A stretch of 64,000 bases of DNA from Bacillota bacterium (GTDB lineage: Bacteria; Bacillota; Clostridia; Oscillospirales; Acutalibacteraceae): assembly GCA_023391275.1 (NCBI GenBank), contig JAEWBE010000058.1, positions 8,782-72,781 of the forward strand, written 5' to 3'. Positions within the stretch are counted from its first letter, which is position 1. Every line of letters starts with the position of its first letter. Of this stretch, positions 34,810 through 42,650 are shown in pieces. A program made the translations under genes and the position numbers. The notes beneath the pieces were generated by a model that ran no database searches, was not told the origin of the DNA, and was given only the letters and a program-made list of their open reading frames with translations.

Positions 34810-37097
34810 ACTCCTCCTGTCGCCAAAGCTGTTCGCTGCCGGTAAAATTCAAATTCATAGGCAAGTTGCTGAATGTCCTTTTCTGTGTTATTAACAAAAT
34901 TTTCAATATGCAGTGTAAAACCGCTAACGCCGATTCCGTTCCTTTTGGCAGCACCACCTATTGAATTGGCATTTACGCTGGTATTTAGGTCAAAGTTTGT
35001 AGGGATTGCTGCCTGTATGTCACCGGACACCTGATCCATGGCCTTGCTGAAACCAATACCCAAGCCCTGCGCCATATAACCGCCAATCCCGGCAAACACA
35101 GTGGAGGGGGAGTGAATTCCCAGCATTCCTTTTACGCTGTCGACGATGCCGCCGAAAAAGTCGGTGACTTTGCTTTGAATCCATGCCCCCATGCTTTTGA
35201 TGCCTTCCCACAGGCCGGTAACAATATTTGTGCCGACTTGATTCATTGATGTCTGCAATCTGCCAAATCCATTTACAATTGACGAAATGATCTGCGGCAA
35301 TTTTGAAATGAGTTGCGGTATTGCACGAACCAGCCCAGCCGCCAGTTCCACGACGATTCTGATACCAAGCTCAATGATAAGCGGCAGGTTGTTCACAATG
35401 AAATTTACGATAGAATCAATGATTTTAGGTAATGAATTGATCAGCTTTGGCAATGCGGCAATTAATCCTTTTGCCAGCCCTTCGATGATTTTGAAGGCTG
35501 CTGCAAGGACTTTGTCCATATTATTGATTAGCGTATTTACAATGAGAATCACCGCATCTACAATTGCCGGGATAAGTTTCGGAAGTGCATCACCGATTCC
35601 GGTGGCAAGCGCGACAATCATTTGGAGAGCTCCCTCAACCAAAGCGGGGAGATTTGCGATAATCCCATCCACAAGCGCCATCACCAACTGCAAGGCTCCC
35701 GCTGCGATCTGCGGCAAAGCGGCAATCAGCGCTTGGAGCAGCGTCATTACAATTTGTACCGCTGAATTGATAATGGTCGGCAAATTTGTGATGATTGCTC
35801 CGCCGATGGAAGTAACGACTTCAAGTCCGACTTGCACAAGGTTGGGCAGTTCTTTCACCAGCATGTTTGCGAGATTCCCGACGGTATCTCCGATCACTTT
35901 CGATATTTTATTCCAGTCGCCGCCTGCGTCGGACAATCCCTTGGTGAAACTGCCAAGCAGTGAAACGCCCTGATCAGCGAACACTTGAAGCTCCGGGAGT
36001 AGCACTGTGCCAAGCATGTTTTTGGCAGCCCCAGCACCGGATTTTATCCGCTGAACACTGTCATCAAATTTGCCCAGTGCATTGAGCGAATCATCAGACA
36101 TCACCGCGCCCATCTTTTTGGCTTCACCTGTAAGCTGTGCAATCCCGGCGCTACCCTTTTCTATGAGCGGGTTTAAATCCTGCGCGGACTTTCCGAAGAT
36201 TTTCATGGAAAGCGCGTCGCGTTCGGTTGTGTCCTTGACCTTTCCCAGTGCATCGATGGTTGACCAGTAAACATCCCCACTGTTTTTCAGATGTCCGTTG
36301 GAATCCTGTACCGAAACGCCCAGCTTTTTATATGCTTCTGCCATATCTTTCGAACCGCCTGCTGCCGAGGACATAGAACGGACTTGCTTCGCCATACTTC
36401 CGGTAAGTGTTTCAAGAGGAGTATCTACCAGCTCGGCAGCGTATTTGTATGCCTGCAGGCTTTCCGTACTCATATGCGTTTGCGAAGCTGTTGTCAGAAT
36501 TTCATCCGCATAGGATGCAGAATTCACGGACGCATCTACTAAAGATTTTCCCGCGCCCACAGCCGCCGCACCGATTCCAGCCAAAGCGACTCCCATGGAA
36601 GCGCCGATCCCTTTGAGCACGCCGCCCAACTTTTCAAACCTGCCCCCGGCATCATCGGTTTTTTCCGCAGCTTTACGAATTCCATCTCCAAACTGACTCG
36701 CTTGCTTTTCTGTGCTGTTGAATTCTTTTCCTGCGCCATCCAAAGAATCATTGTTCTTCTGGAGTTCTTTTTCCATGCCGATGAGGTCAGCCTTGGCGTT
36801 ATTCAGCTGAACGGCCCATGATTGTGTGCGTTTGTCATTCTCACCAAAGGAAGTGGAAGCATTCTGCAGCGCCTTTTCCAGAGTGTTGATCTTGTCCTTT
36901 TGAGCATCAATTTCCTTATTAAATACTGAATTTCTTGCAGTAACCGCTTGAACCGATTTATCCTGTTTATCGAATTCCGAGGAAACAAGGTTCATTTCAC
37001 TGCCGAGGACTTTAAAACTTTGATTGATATCTTTCAAAGAATTTTTAAAGTCCTTTTCGCCCTCAACTCCGATTTTGAATCCGAAATTGTCTGCCAT
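34806..37097 (-). CDS. Phage tail tape measure protein
   Basis: A 763-residue protein with a coiled-coil N-terminus (LEKALQNASTSFGENDKRTQ), then a central stretch of repeated hydrophobic-rich 30- to 40-residue segments beginning near ELPNLVQVGLEVV and NLPTIINSAVQIVMTLL, and a C-terminus with FFGGIVDSVKGMLGIHSPS. These are hallmarks of siphophage tape measures, which set tail length. At 763 residues it implies a fairly short tail. GGAGGGGGTGG precedes the start. Confidence 0.92.
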   Translation of the reverse strand: MADNFGFKIGVEGEKDFKNSLKDINQSFKVLGSEMNLVSSEFDKQDKSVQAVTARNSVFNKEIDAQKDKINTLEKALQNASTSFGENDKRTQSWAVQLNNAKADLIGMEKELQKNNDSLDGAGKEFNSTEKQASQFGDGIRKAAEKTDDAGGRFEKLGGVLKGIGASMGVALAGIGAAAVGAGKSLVDASVNSASYADEILTTASQTHMSTESLQAYKYAAELVDTPLETLTGSMAKQVRSMSSAAGGSKDMAEAYKKLGVSVQDSNGHLKNSGDVYWSTIDALGKVKDTTERDALSMKIFGKSAQDLNPLIEKGSAGIAQLTGEAKKMGAVMSDDSLNALGKFDDSVQRIKSGAGAAKNMLGTVLLPELQVFADQGVSLLGSFTKGLSDAGGDWNKISKVIGDTVGNLANMLVKELPNLVQVGLEVVTSIGGAIITNLPTIINSAVQIVMTLLQALIAALPQIAAGALQLVMALVDGIIANLPALVEGALQMIVALATGIGDALPKLIPAIVDAVILIVNTLINNMDKVLAAAFKIIEGLAKGLIAALPKLINSLPKIIDSIVNFIVNNLPLIIELGIRIVVELAAGLVRAIPQLISKLPQIISSIVNGFGRLQTSMNQVGTNIVTGLWEGIKSMGAWIQSKVTDFFGGIVDSVKGMLGIHSPSTVFAGIGGYMAQGLGIGFSKAMDQVSGDIQAAIPTNFDLNTSVNANSIGGAAKRNGIGVSGFTLHIENFVNNTEKDIQQLAYEFEFYRQRTALATGGV

Positions 37098-37128
37098 TTC
37101 TCCACCCCCTCCCTAAAAATGGACATAA

Positions 37129-37155
37129 GAAAAGACACTCTGTTTTCAGAGTGCC
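37129..37155 (-). terminator. Terminator between the inserted 147-residue gene and the tape measure
   Basis: On the minus strand GGCACTCTG-AAAA-CAGAGTGTC is a 9-bp stem followed by TTTTC. Its core resembles the minus-strand terminator at 22206-22232. Confidence 0.7.
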
Positions 37156-37184
37156 TAATGAACTATAAATTATTTAATTTGTAA

Positions 37185-37628
37185 TTATCCATGCCAAGCA
37201 TAATACATTCCTTGACTATATGCATGGGAAATATTCTTTTTGTTCATCCAAGTATAGTTTTCTTTTATCCATTGTTTAATTTCAGCCGCTGCAATAACCG
37301 TATTTTGTATCCTGTAATCGTACTTGTCAGAAATAAAACCATTAATATCACTTCTAACTTGCTCAATGTAGAGGCTTATTTCGGAACTTTCTTCTTCTGT
37401 AAGTTCCGGTAATCTTTCCTGTGCGAGTTCTTTTATCGGTCGCATCCAATTTGAGCCAAATTCCAAAGATGCATCAAATAGAATATTTAAATTTATTTGT
37501 CGAGACTGCGAGCTGATAGTATCATCATGTGATTTACATGAATCGAATAATGATTTTATTCTTTTTATAACATTCATACATACCGTTCTTTTCATGGAAA
37601 ATTTATTCTTTTCAAAATTATATTCCAT
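37185..37628 (-). CDS. Unrecognised 147-residue protein inserted in the tail operon (possible moron)
   Basis: No family recognised. The protein is soluble and helical, with KRIKSLFDSCKSHDD, LAQERLPELTEEESSEIS and SHAYSQGMYYAWHG. It starts inside the stop of the frameshifted chaperone (GATGGAATATAA), lies between it and the tape measure where nothing is expected, is visibly AT-rich, and is followed by its own terminator. These are the marks of a moron, a late-acquired gene that may serve the lysogen rather than the virion. Internal ATGs 12 and 18 codons in are alternative starts. Confidence 0.6.
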   Translation of the reverse strand: MEYNFEKNKFSMKRTVCMNVIKRIKSLFDSCKSHDDTISSQSRQINLNILFDASLEFGSNWMRPIKELAQERLPELTEEESSEISLYIEQVRSDINGFISDKYDYRIQNTVIAAAEIKQWIKENYTWMNKKNISHAYSQGMYYAWHG

Positions 37629-37821
37629 CAGGTACTATGTCGTCAATGAAAAGTTCCCGTTTCGGCTTTGCCATTCCGTTAAACTGCTTGTGAATCTCCC
37701 ATTGATCGAGCAAATCGCCAATCGACATGAACCAAACATTAGATTCGGGGCGATGAAGTTGGGTTACGCCATAATAAACAAGTCGGGCAAACAGTTCTTC
37801 ATCTGTTACCCGACTTGTGTG
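37618..37821 (-). CDS. Tail assembly chaperone, frameshifted extension (gpT-like part of gpGT)
   Basis: A 67-codon reading frame with no start of its own, entered by -1 frameshifting from the gpG-like gene. It reads HTSRVTDEELFARLVYYGVT and later DLLDQWEIHKQFNGM, and ends at 37618. The predicted gpGT fusion has about 190 residues (123 + 67). In siphophages gpGT binds both the tape measure and the tail tube protein during assembly. Confidence 0.8.
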   Translation of the reverse strand, partial: HTSRVTDEELFARLVYYGVTQLHRPESNVWFMSIGDLLDQWEIHKQFNGMAKPKRELFIDDIVPDGI

Positions 37822-38189
37822 TTTTTTGAGGATTCTTCCTCGCTTTCAACATAGCGCTTCGTTCCTTTAAGCATTGCTTCCATAATTGCGTCCTTGTATG
37901 TAGCCAAATCCAGTGGGGAAGTTAAAAGTTCAACCGCTTCCTCCGTTAGCAAATCCCGTTTGTCCGCATTTTGCAGATTGTGAATCAGAACACTTTGATT
38001 TGCCAGCAGCACAATCAGCCAGACAATTTCCTCGATTGCCATTTCGAAGTTTTCAGATTTCATAAGCTTTTCCCCGAGGTTTTCCAAACCGCCGTAACGC
38101 TGTGCGATTTCTTTTGTTGCGCGAGTAGTCAAAACGAGCTGGTATTCCTCGCCAGCAATTTTAATTTCTGCACTTCTATCTGAATCCAA
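37806..38189 (-). CDS. Tail assembly chaperone (gpG-like)
   Basis: A 127-residue protein. KIAGEEYQLVLTTRATKEIAQRYGG with LGEKLM and IEEIVWLIVLLANQ fits the tail-chaperone family encoded between tail tube and tape measure. The start codon is TTG at 38189, seven bases after AAGGAGGG; no ATG is available. Most ribosomes stop at 37806, a minority slip at 37821-37827 to make the longer form. Confidence 0.85.
   Translation of the reverse strand: MDSDRSAEIKIAGEEYQLVLTTRATKEIAQRYGGLENLGEKLMKSENFEMAIEEIVWLIVLLANQSVLIHNLQNADKRDLLTEEAVELLTSPLDLATYKDAIMEAMLKGTKRYVESEEESSKNTQVG
37821..37827 (-). other. Programmed -1 ribosomal frameshift site A_AAA_AAC
   Basis: The zero frame reads TCA AAA AAC just before the gpG stop, placing the canonical slippery heptamer A_AAA_AAC in the correct phase; a -1 slip continues in the 67-codon frame. 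No strong downstream pseudoknot was found by eye. Confidence 0.85.
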
Positions 38190-38303
38190 TATTAAACCCT
38201 CCTTAACATAAAGTTCCCTGAATTTTCATGCTGGCTTCACTTAAACTCCATAATTACTGCCTATAAATAATCATTCCAAAAGATTCAAACAGTTTATAAG
38301 TTC

Positions 38304-38325
38304 TATATATGAGGACTCATATATA
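38304..38325. promoter_or_regulatory. 10-bp perfect inverted repeat between tail genes
   Basis: TATATATGAG and CTCATATATA flank two bases. It lies in a 190-bp AT-rich gap between the major-tail fusion gene and the chaperone. It could be an operator or an RNA hairpin. Confidence 0.4.
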
Positions 38326-38353
38326 CTCTTTTTCATATTTCCCCTCTTAAATT

Positions 38354-38373
38354 GCCGCTCTGAAAAGAGCGGC
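38354..38373 (-). terminator. Hairpin after the major tail protein part
   Basis: On the minus strand GCCGCTC-TTTTCA-GAGCGGC is a perfect 7-bp GC-rich stem. The following T run is weak, so it may act as partial terminator or RNA stabiliser. Confidence 0.55.
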
Positions 38374-38383
38374 TCTTTTCATA

Positions 38384-39913
38384 TTATGGTGTAACCGTAA
38401 ACTCAGGCTCATACACCTGTGTAAACCAACCGGTAATTGTAGCAGCGACAACACCCGCGTCATCTTCACTAACCTCTGATTTCCATGGGTGATTTCCTTG
38501 ACCGTCCAGTTTGTTCCGACGCATGACTGTGCCCTCAATAGAAGGAGTGGAAAATTTGATGCTGTCTCCCTTGGTTTCAAGATTAGTGGCAGGAATGCCA
38601 AACTTTACTTTATACAGCCAAAAATAACGATATTTTCCGTTTGCTTTCTTTGCCCGGAATCCGATTGCCACCGGTGTACCGCCGTCCTCACTGGTTGAAA
38701 CAAGCACGCCATTGTCATCAATGGTTGCGCCGGTCAAATCTTCCGCTGCGGTTCTGCCGATATCGTCCACGCCAAGCGAAAGTTTTCCGGATTTAAACTC
38801 TTTTACAACAGTCGCCACGCCGTCGTCTGCGTAAAGCACGGCTTCTGCAAGATCGACGGATAAGTCGGATTTAATTGCCTTATCACCTTCCTTGCTGGAG
38901 TTGGCAATAAAGTATCCGCAAAGCCCAACTGGCTTCATCGTCGGATGTTCCCCATTTCGGTGTGGCTTATCAAACTTAACAAGCGTGGTCTGCTTCCTAT
39001 CGCCATACCAAGCGTGACCTGCTCCATCCTTCCAGCCATACAGAATTGGTTCATGCTGCCACTGATAATCCTGCTTACCCATGACCAACGAACTTTTCAC
39101 CCACACCAGGCACTGCCTTAGCCGATACCCAGCAAGCTTGAATGCATTTCTAAAGTTGTAACCCTCACTGTCAGCGTGGAACACATAAATTGCTGCACCC
39201 TTTTTAGAATGCTCATACATTCTGGTAAAGGCATCTGTTAAGAACTGAAGAAACTGTGTGTCTTTCATTTTATCGTTCTGGATTTTCAGCTTTTTATCAG
39301 TTCCTCCCTCATAGTCAACGTTATATGGAGGATCGGTAAGAACCAGATCGGCTTCCTGTCCGTTCATGAGAGCAGTAACATCATCGATCGCTGTACTGTC
39401 CCCGCAAATAAGGCGGTGCTTGCCAAGTAGCCAAACGTCCCCCCGCGTACTAATTGGTGTTTCAATCTCATCAAGTGCCTTATCCGCATCAAAATCATCT
39501 TCTTTTGTGTCCGGTTCTCCAAACAGTTCATTGATTTCCGATAAATCGAAGCCTGTGAGCGAAACATCAAAGCCACTGGTATCAAGATCTTTTAACAAAT
39601 CTGTAAGAAGCGGCATATCCCAATCGCCGCTTACTTTATTAAGAGCAACGTTTAATGCTTTTTCTTTTTGCTCATCCATATCCACAACTACACAGTCCAC
39701 CTCTTTCGCACCAAGCTGCACCAGCACCTTGAAGCGTTGATGACCGCCCACAATATTGCCAGTGCAGCTGTTCCAGATGACCGGTTCCACATAACCAAAT
39801 TTCTCAATAGAACGCTTGAGTTTTTCGTATTCCACATCACCCGGCTTAAGATTTTTTCTGGGGTTATACTTTGCATGCTTTATTTTATCTATTGATATTT
39901 TTTGTATATCCAT
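38384..39913 (-). CDS. Chimera: ParB/DNA-methyltransferase N-terminus fused to major tail protein C-terminus
   Basis: A 509-residue fusion of two phage genes. Residues 1 to about 343 are a ParB-N domain (NPRKNLKPGD, NIVGGHQRFKVLVQLGA) followed by an adenine/cytosine N-methyltransferase with DPPYNVDY near 193 and GEHPTMKPVGLCGYFIANSS, which is where the SAM-binding F-x-G-x-G motif should follow. It does not: from about residue 345 the protein becomes the C-terminal two-thirds of a phi13-type major tail protein (AVLYADDGVATVVKEFKSGK, YFWLYKVKFGIPATNLETKGD). The join at about 38880 is in frame. The methyltransferase lacks its SAM motif and the tail part lacks its N-terminus, so neither is expected to work. 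Confidence 0.88.
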   Translation of the reverse strand: MDIQKISIDKIKHAKYNPRKNLKPGDVEYEKLKRSIEKFGYVEPVIWNSCTGNIVGGHQRFKVLVQLGAKEVDCVVVDMDEQKEKALNVALNKVSGDWDMPLLTDLLKDLDTSGFDVSLTGFDLSEINELFGEPDTKEDDFDADKALDEIETPISTRGDVWLLGKHRLICGDSTAIDDVTALMNGQEADLVLTDPPYNVDYEGGTDKKLKIQNDKMKDTQFLQFLTDAFTRMYEHSKKGAAIYVFHADSEGYNFRNAFKLAGYRLRQCLVWVKSSLVMGKQDYQWQHEPILYGWKDGAGHAWYGDRKQTTLVKFDKPHRNGEHPTMKPVGLCGYFIANSSKEGDKAIKSDLSVDLAEAVLYADDGVATVVKEFKSGKLSLGVDDIGRTAAEDLTGATIDDNGVLVSTSEDGGTPVAIGFRAKKANGKYRYFWLYKVKFGIPATNLETKGDSIKFSTPSIEGTVMRRNKLDGQGNHPWKSEVSEDDAGVVAATITGWFTQVYEPEFTVTP

Positions 39914-40073
39914 GTTGCACCACCTTTTTTAGTAATCGGTCAAGCCCTTTTTGCGCCCCAGCAAGATTACCGGACAGGGCCTGTCCTCGTAAAGTTTTCA
40001 GCTGCTGTTTTGACAGCATGCTCTGATATTTCCGTAAGGATTTTATAAAACCATTGATTTCAATATAGTTCAT
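39885..40073 (-). CDS. Small phage protein of unknown function
   Basis: A 62-residue basic protein: YIEINGFIKSLRKYQSML, then LKTLRGQALSGNLAGAQKGL and a lysine-rich C-terminus. Short proteins with this LRGQALSGN-type motif are common in clostridial prophages near the late switch. It starts on the stop of the truncated upstream ORF (TAATG) and overlaps the methyltransferase start. Confidence 0.65.
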   Translation of the reverse strand: MNYIEINGFIKSLRKYQSMLSKQQLKTLRGQALSGNLAGAQKGLDRLLKKVVQHGYTKNINR

Positions 40074-40171
40074 TAGGAACGGTCATCGGTGACCTTCGCC
40101 ACCCCAATATCATAGGAAAGTCTGACCACTCCGGTCACCACATGGGTAGAAACTTTATTATTGTTATTCAT
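40073..40171 (-). CDS. Truncated DUF2815-like gene (deletion remnant)
   Basis: A 32-residue ORF with a strong ribosome site (AAGGAG) beginning right at the DUF2800 stop. The first 20 residues, ending STHVVTGVVRLSY, look like the start of DUF2815-type phage single-stranded-DNA-binding proteins, which normally follow DUF2800. The remaining DIGVAKVTDDRS does not fit, as if the 3' end of another gene had been joined on. Full DUF2815 proteins are about 170-200 residues. This marks a second deletion, which would have removed the replication genes. The family assignment is tentative. Confidence 0.5.
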   Translation of the reverse strand: MNNNNKVSTHVVTGVVRLSYDIGVAKVTDDRS

Positions 40172-41299
40172 TTAAATTTTCTCCTTAAAATCATCATTTA
40201 CATTAGAAACAGTAATTGCCGGGCGCTTGTCCGAAGTTGAAACAAGTGTCAGTTTTCCGGGCGGCTTTTGAATGAGGCCGTTCAAAACCTCAGAAAATTT
40301 TTCTTTGCCCATCAACCGCTCCATTTCGGTCAGCGGAATCAGGCTTTTTTTATAAATATCGCAATAGCCTGCGCCTTTTGCGGCTTCGGCAACAGTGGCT
40401 TCATCAACGTATTTGCGGTTGGAACGTCCCTCGACAATTTTGAAGCCACGCCACTGCTTGCCATAATTGATGGCGGCATTGGCAGCGTATATCATAACGT
40501 CATTTGCCCATTTGGTCAGGTCATCAAGCAAAGAAAGTATCTCTTCAATTTCTTCATCCGTGAGAACCGGAGGCAGCGCAAACTCCTTATTTGCCAGTTT
40601 CAGCTTTGCTTCCGCTCTGGCACGGCACTTCACATTTGCCTTGCAGAAGGTACACCATTCACCGGGGCAGAACTCACCTTCGCCGTTGTAAGCAAGCAAG
40701 GCGGTAGGCTTGAGAACATTTTCCGTCCAGTCTCTGAGCGTATCCACCGAAATTGTCCATGTACTGACATTCTCACGACGAGGCTGGAAAATCGTCATGG
40801 AAATATCGGTAATATCATACAAGCTATCGAACAATTCCAAAGCACCCAGCGCATACAGCTTCATTTGCGGATTATCTTCAGCGTCCACCAAAATTCCCTG
40901 ACCATATTTGAAGTCGATGATATGTAATGTGCCGTCACCGACAATAATGGCATCTCCCGTACCGAACCCTTGCGGCACATAACAGGAAAAGTCCAGATGC
41001 TGTTCGATGAGGATGATTGGGTCTTTGCATTGAATTTTCGCCTGAGCCAATGTCTCGCTGACAAAAGCTACATAGTCATCGGTGTAGGTATCCATCTCAT
41101 CACAGTCATATTGGGAGATGGGTTTTTTTGAGCGCATTTTCAGCAGTTTCCGCAGTTTGTGTTCGCAGAGTGCATGTGCTGCAGTGCCTTCCGCTGCAGC
41201 TTCGGATTCGTGATCAGCATAAGATTGTTCCAATCTGGCAGACGGCGTACAGTTGAGCCATCTATGTGATCCGGATGCTGAAAGAACAGCGTGTCCCAT
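40172..41299 (-). CDS. DUF2800 PD-(D/E)XK nuclease-family phage protein
   Basis: A 375-residue protein. SASGSHRWLNCTPSARLE and AAAEGTAAHALCEHKLRK open the Cas4/RecB-like fold, and GTGDAIIVGDGTLHIIDFKYG holds the nuclease D-X-n-D-x-K residues. QCKDPIILIEQHLDF and CRARAEAKLKLANKEF follow. In clostridial phages it belongs to the recombination/replication block. It is intact, GGAGG precedes it, and the following DUF2815-like gene is cut short. Confidence 0.88.
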   Translation of the reverse strand: MGHAVLSASGSHRWLNCTPSARLEQSYADHESEAAAEGTAAHALCEHKLRKLLKMRSKKPISQYDCDEMDTYTDDYVAFVSETLAQAKIQCKDPIILIEQHLDFSCYVPQGFGTGDAIIVGDGTLHIIDFKYGQGILVDAEDNPQMKLYALGALELFDSLYDITDISMTIFQPRRENVSTWTISVDTLRDWTENVLKPTALLAYNGEGEFCPGEWCTFCKANVKCRARAEAKLKLANKEFALPPVLTDEEIEEILSLLDDLTKWANDVMIYAANAAINYGKQWRGFKIVEGRSNRKYVDEATVAEAAKGAGYCDIYKKSLIPLTEMERLMGKEKFSEVLNGLIQKPPGKLTLVSTSDKRPAITVSNVNDDFKEKI

Positions 41300-41602
41300 T
41301 TATAACGCCTCCGCAGCTTTCAGAAGTTCCGAATACTTGTCCGGTTCGATCTCACTGAGTTTTGCCGCTCCAAACTTTTGAAGCAAAGCACGAACCTCGG
41401 CGGTTTTGCCGGACTGACTTTTTTCTGCGAGTACAGCACGGATTTTCTCAATACTGATTTTTGTTTGTTTGTCTCCTTTTGGGATGGAAGCTTCAACCGC
41501 CTGCGGCTCGCTTTGCTCCGAAGAATTGACAACGGCCTGAATACTGTCTGCCAGATGCCGTAAGTCAGACACCACATTCAGCAGCAACTTGGTTTTGTTC
41601 AT
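41300..41602 (-). CDS. Phage early protein, unknown function
   Basis: A 100-residue acidic, helical protein. It starts MNKTKLLLNVVSDLRHLADS and has KISIEKIRAVLAEKSQSGK then KFGAAKLSEIEPDKY, a C-terminal pattern resembling the rho/SAP-like helical motif seen in many phage early proteins next to DUF2800. GAGG lies nine bases before this ATG; earlier in-frame starts overlap the upstream gene. Confidence 0.7.
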   Translation of the reverse strand: MNKTKLLLNVVSDLRHLADSIQAVVNSSEQSEPQAVEASIPKGDKQTKISIEKIRAVLAEKSQSGKTAEVRALLQKFGAAKLSEIEPDKYSELLKAAEAL

Positions 41603-41789
41603 ATTGCACTTCCTCAATTTCATTAATTGACAGCGAATCAACACTGTCGCCGGGAATCAAAATCATCAGTTTCTGTTTCTCTCCGAGCAGCAAACGCAAT
41701 ATACGTTCCCGCAGCGTAATGTTTTTACAGCGGACGATACCGCCGGACTGTGGGCGCTTGGAAACACTGATTTTCAAATTGTGTCTCAT
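41565..41789 (-). CDS. Small phage early protein, unknown function
   Basis: A 74-residue protein beginning MRHNLKISVSKRPQSGGIVRCK and ending in an acidic tail. Similar short basic-then-acidic proteins precede the DUF2800 block in clostridial prophages. AGGTG lies six bases before the ATG at 41789. It overlaps the next gene by 38 bases. Confidence 0.6.
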   Translation of the reverse strand: MRHNLKISVSKRPQSGGIVRCKNITLRERILRLLLGEKQKLMILIPGDSVDSLSINEIEEVQYEQNQVAAECGV

Positions 41790-41866
41790 TGTTTTCACCT
41801 CTTTCCGAAGGGTGATTTTTGTCCCTTCACCTGTAGGCCACGAAAAAAGGTAAATATGAGGATTTT

Positions 41867-42256
41867 TTATAAAAACTTTTTTATTTTTTTATAAATCGTT
41901 TGTAAACGGTGAGAAATGGCAGACTGGTCAACACCTTCACCGGTGGCATAATCATTGACCGCTATTCTATCAAAGTAGATGGCTCTGACAAGTTCCTGCT
42001 GCTTGGGACTCAATTGTGAAATGGCACTGTGCAGTTTTTCTTCATCAACTTCTTCCGTAAAAAGTGCGTCAATTTCTGCATTCTCCACGGCAAGCCACTC
42101 ACCATCTTCGTTTTCGTTATCAAGTGTGGTGTGACGGCGGGTTTCCTTGTGATTCACGTTGTATTCCTGACGATCAAGGTCGATAAGGATGTTGCCCCAA
42201 TCCTCTGATACCTCAATTTCCACATCTTCGTTTGCAAACTTATAACTGATTTTCAA
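41867..42256 (-). CDS. Phage sigma-70 region-4-like regulator
   Basis: A 129-residue protein. The C-terminal half, AISQLSPKQQELVRAIYFD then YATGEGVDQSAISHRLQTIY, is a sigma-70 region 4 helix-turn-helix; the N-terminal half is acidic and lacks region 2. It may direct RNA polymerase to early or middle genes. The start codon is TTG at 42256, eight bases after AAAGGAG. The next gene downstream begins about 80 bp later. Confidence 0.7.
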   Translation of the reverse strand: MKISYKFANEDVEIEVSEDWGNILIDLDRQEYNVNHKETRRHTTLDNENEDGEWLAVENAEIDALFTEEVDEEKLHSAISQLSPKQQELVRAIYFDRIAVNDYATGEGVDQSAISHRLQTIYKKIKKFL

Positions 42257-42307
42257 TTTTTTGGCTCCTTTCAGTTTGAAAAGGAGCCGTTCAAGCAGCC
42301 AACAAAG

Positions 42308-42356
42308 CAAAAAAGGAGCCTGACATATAGCTTTAAAAGCTACTTGTCAGGCTCCT
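42308..42356 (-). terminator. Strong intrinsic terminator in the early region
   Basis: On the minus strand AGGAGCCTGACA pairs with TGTCAGGCTCCT, with an inner AGCTTTTAAAGCT stem, followed by TTTTTT. It lies between the cysteine-rich gene and the sigma-like gene. Confidence 0.85.
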
Positions 42357-42391
42357 CATTCCGTATGTCGATGGGTGCTCTGTACGAAGTA

Positions 42392-42568
42392 CTATATTTT
42401 TTTATTGATTACTTTAATTCCTACTTTTGAGCTGCATTTCCAGCATTTAAGATAAAGATCTGGCTGCCAGTCAAGATCGGGTGTTAAAATCTTTGCTTCC
42501 ATCTCAGTGGTTACATGCGTATCCACAAGCCTCCTTCCGCAGCGCGGACATGTGATATGTTTTTCCAT
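42392..42568 (-). CDS. Small cysteine-rich (zinc-ribbon) phage protein
   Basis: A 58-residue protein with CPRCGRRL near the start and LKCWKCSSKVG near the end, two C-x-x-C pairs that form a zinc ribbon like Com-type phage regulators. GGAGG precedes the ATG. It is the first gene behind the operator at 42591-42608 and so a candidate early regulator or antirepressor. Confidence 0.65.
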   Translation of the reverse strand: MEKHITCPRCGRRLVDTHVTTEMEAKILTPDLDWQPDLYLKCWKCSSKVGIKVINKKI

Positions 42569-42590
42569 TCTCCATCCTCCAATATTTTAT

Positions 42591-42608
42591 GTAAGCTAAT
42601 CTGCTTAC
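42591..42608. promoter_or_regulatory. Repressor operator 1 (GTAAGC-N6-GCTTAC)
   Basis: A perfect 6-bp inverted repeat with 6-bp spacer, lying inside the promoter-like region (TTGTAA ... TAAAAT) of the cysteine-rich gene. The same element, one mismatch apart, occurs before the XRE gene. Confidence 0.65.
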
Positions 42609-42650
42609 AATGTTTACCAAAAAAATCAGCGTAATGGTAACGCCGATTTT

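Noticed and set aside
35287..35973. 228-codon plus-strand frame opposite the tape measure
   Set aside because: Arises from the repetitive hydrophobic codons of the tape measure protein.
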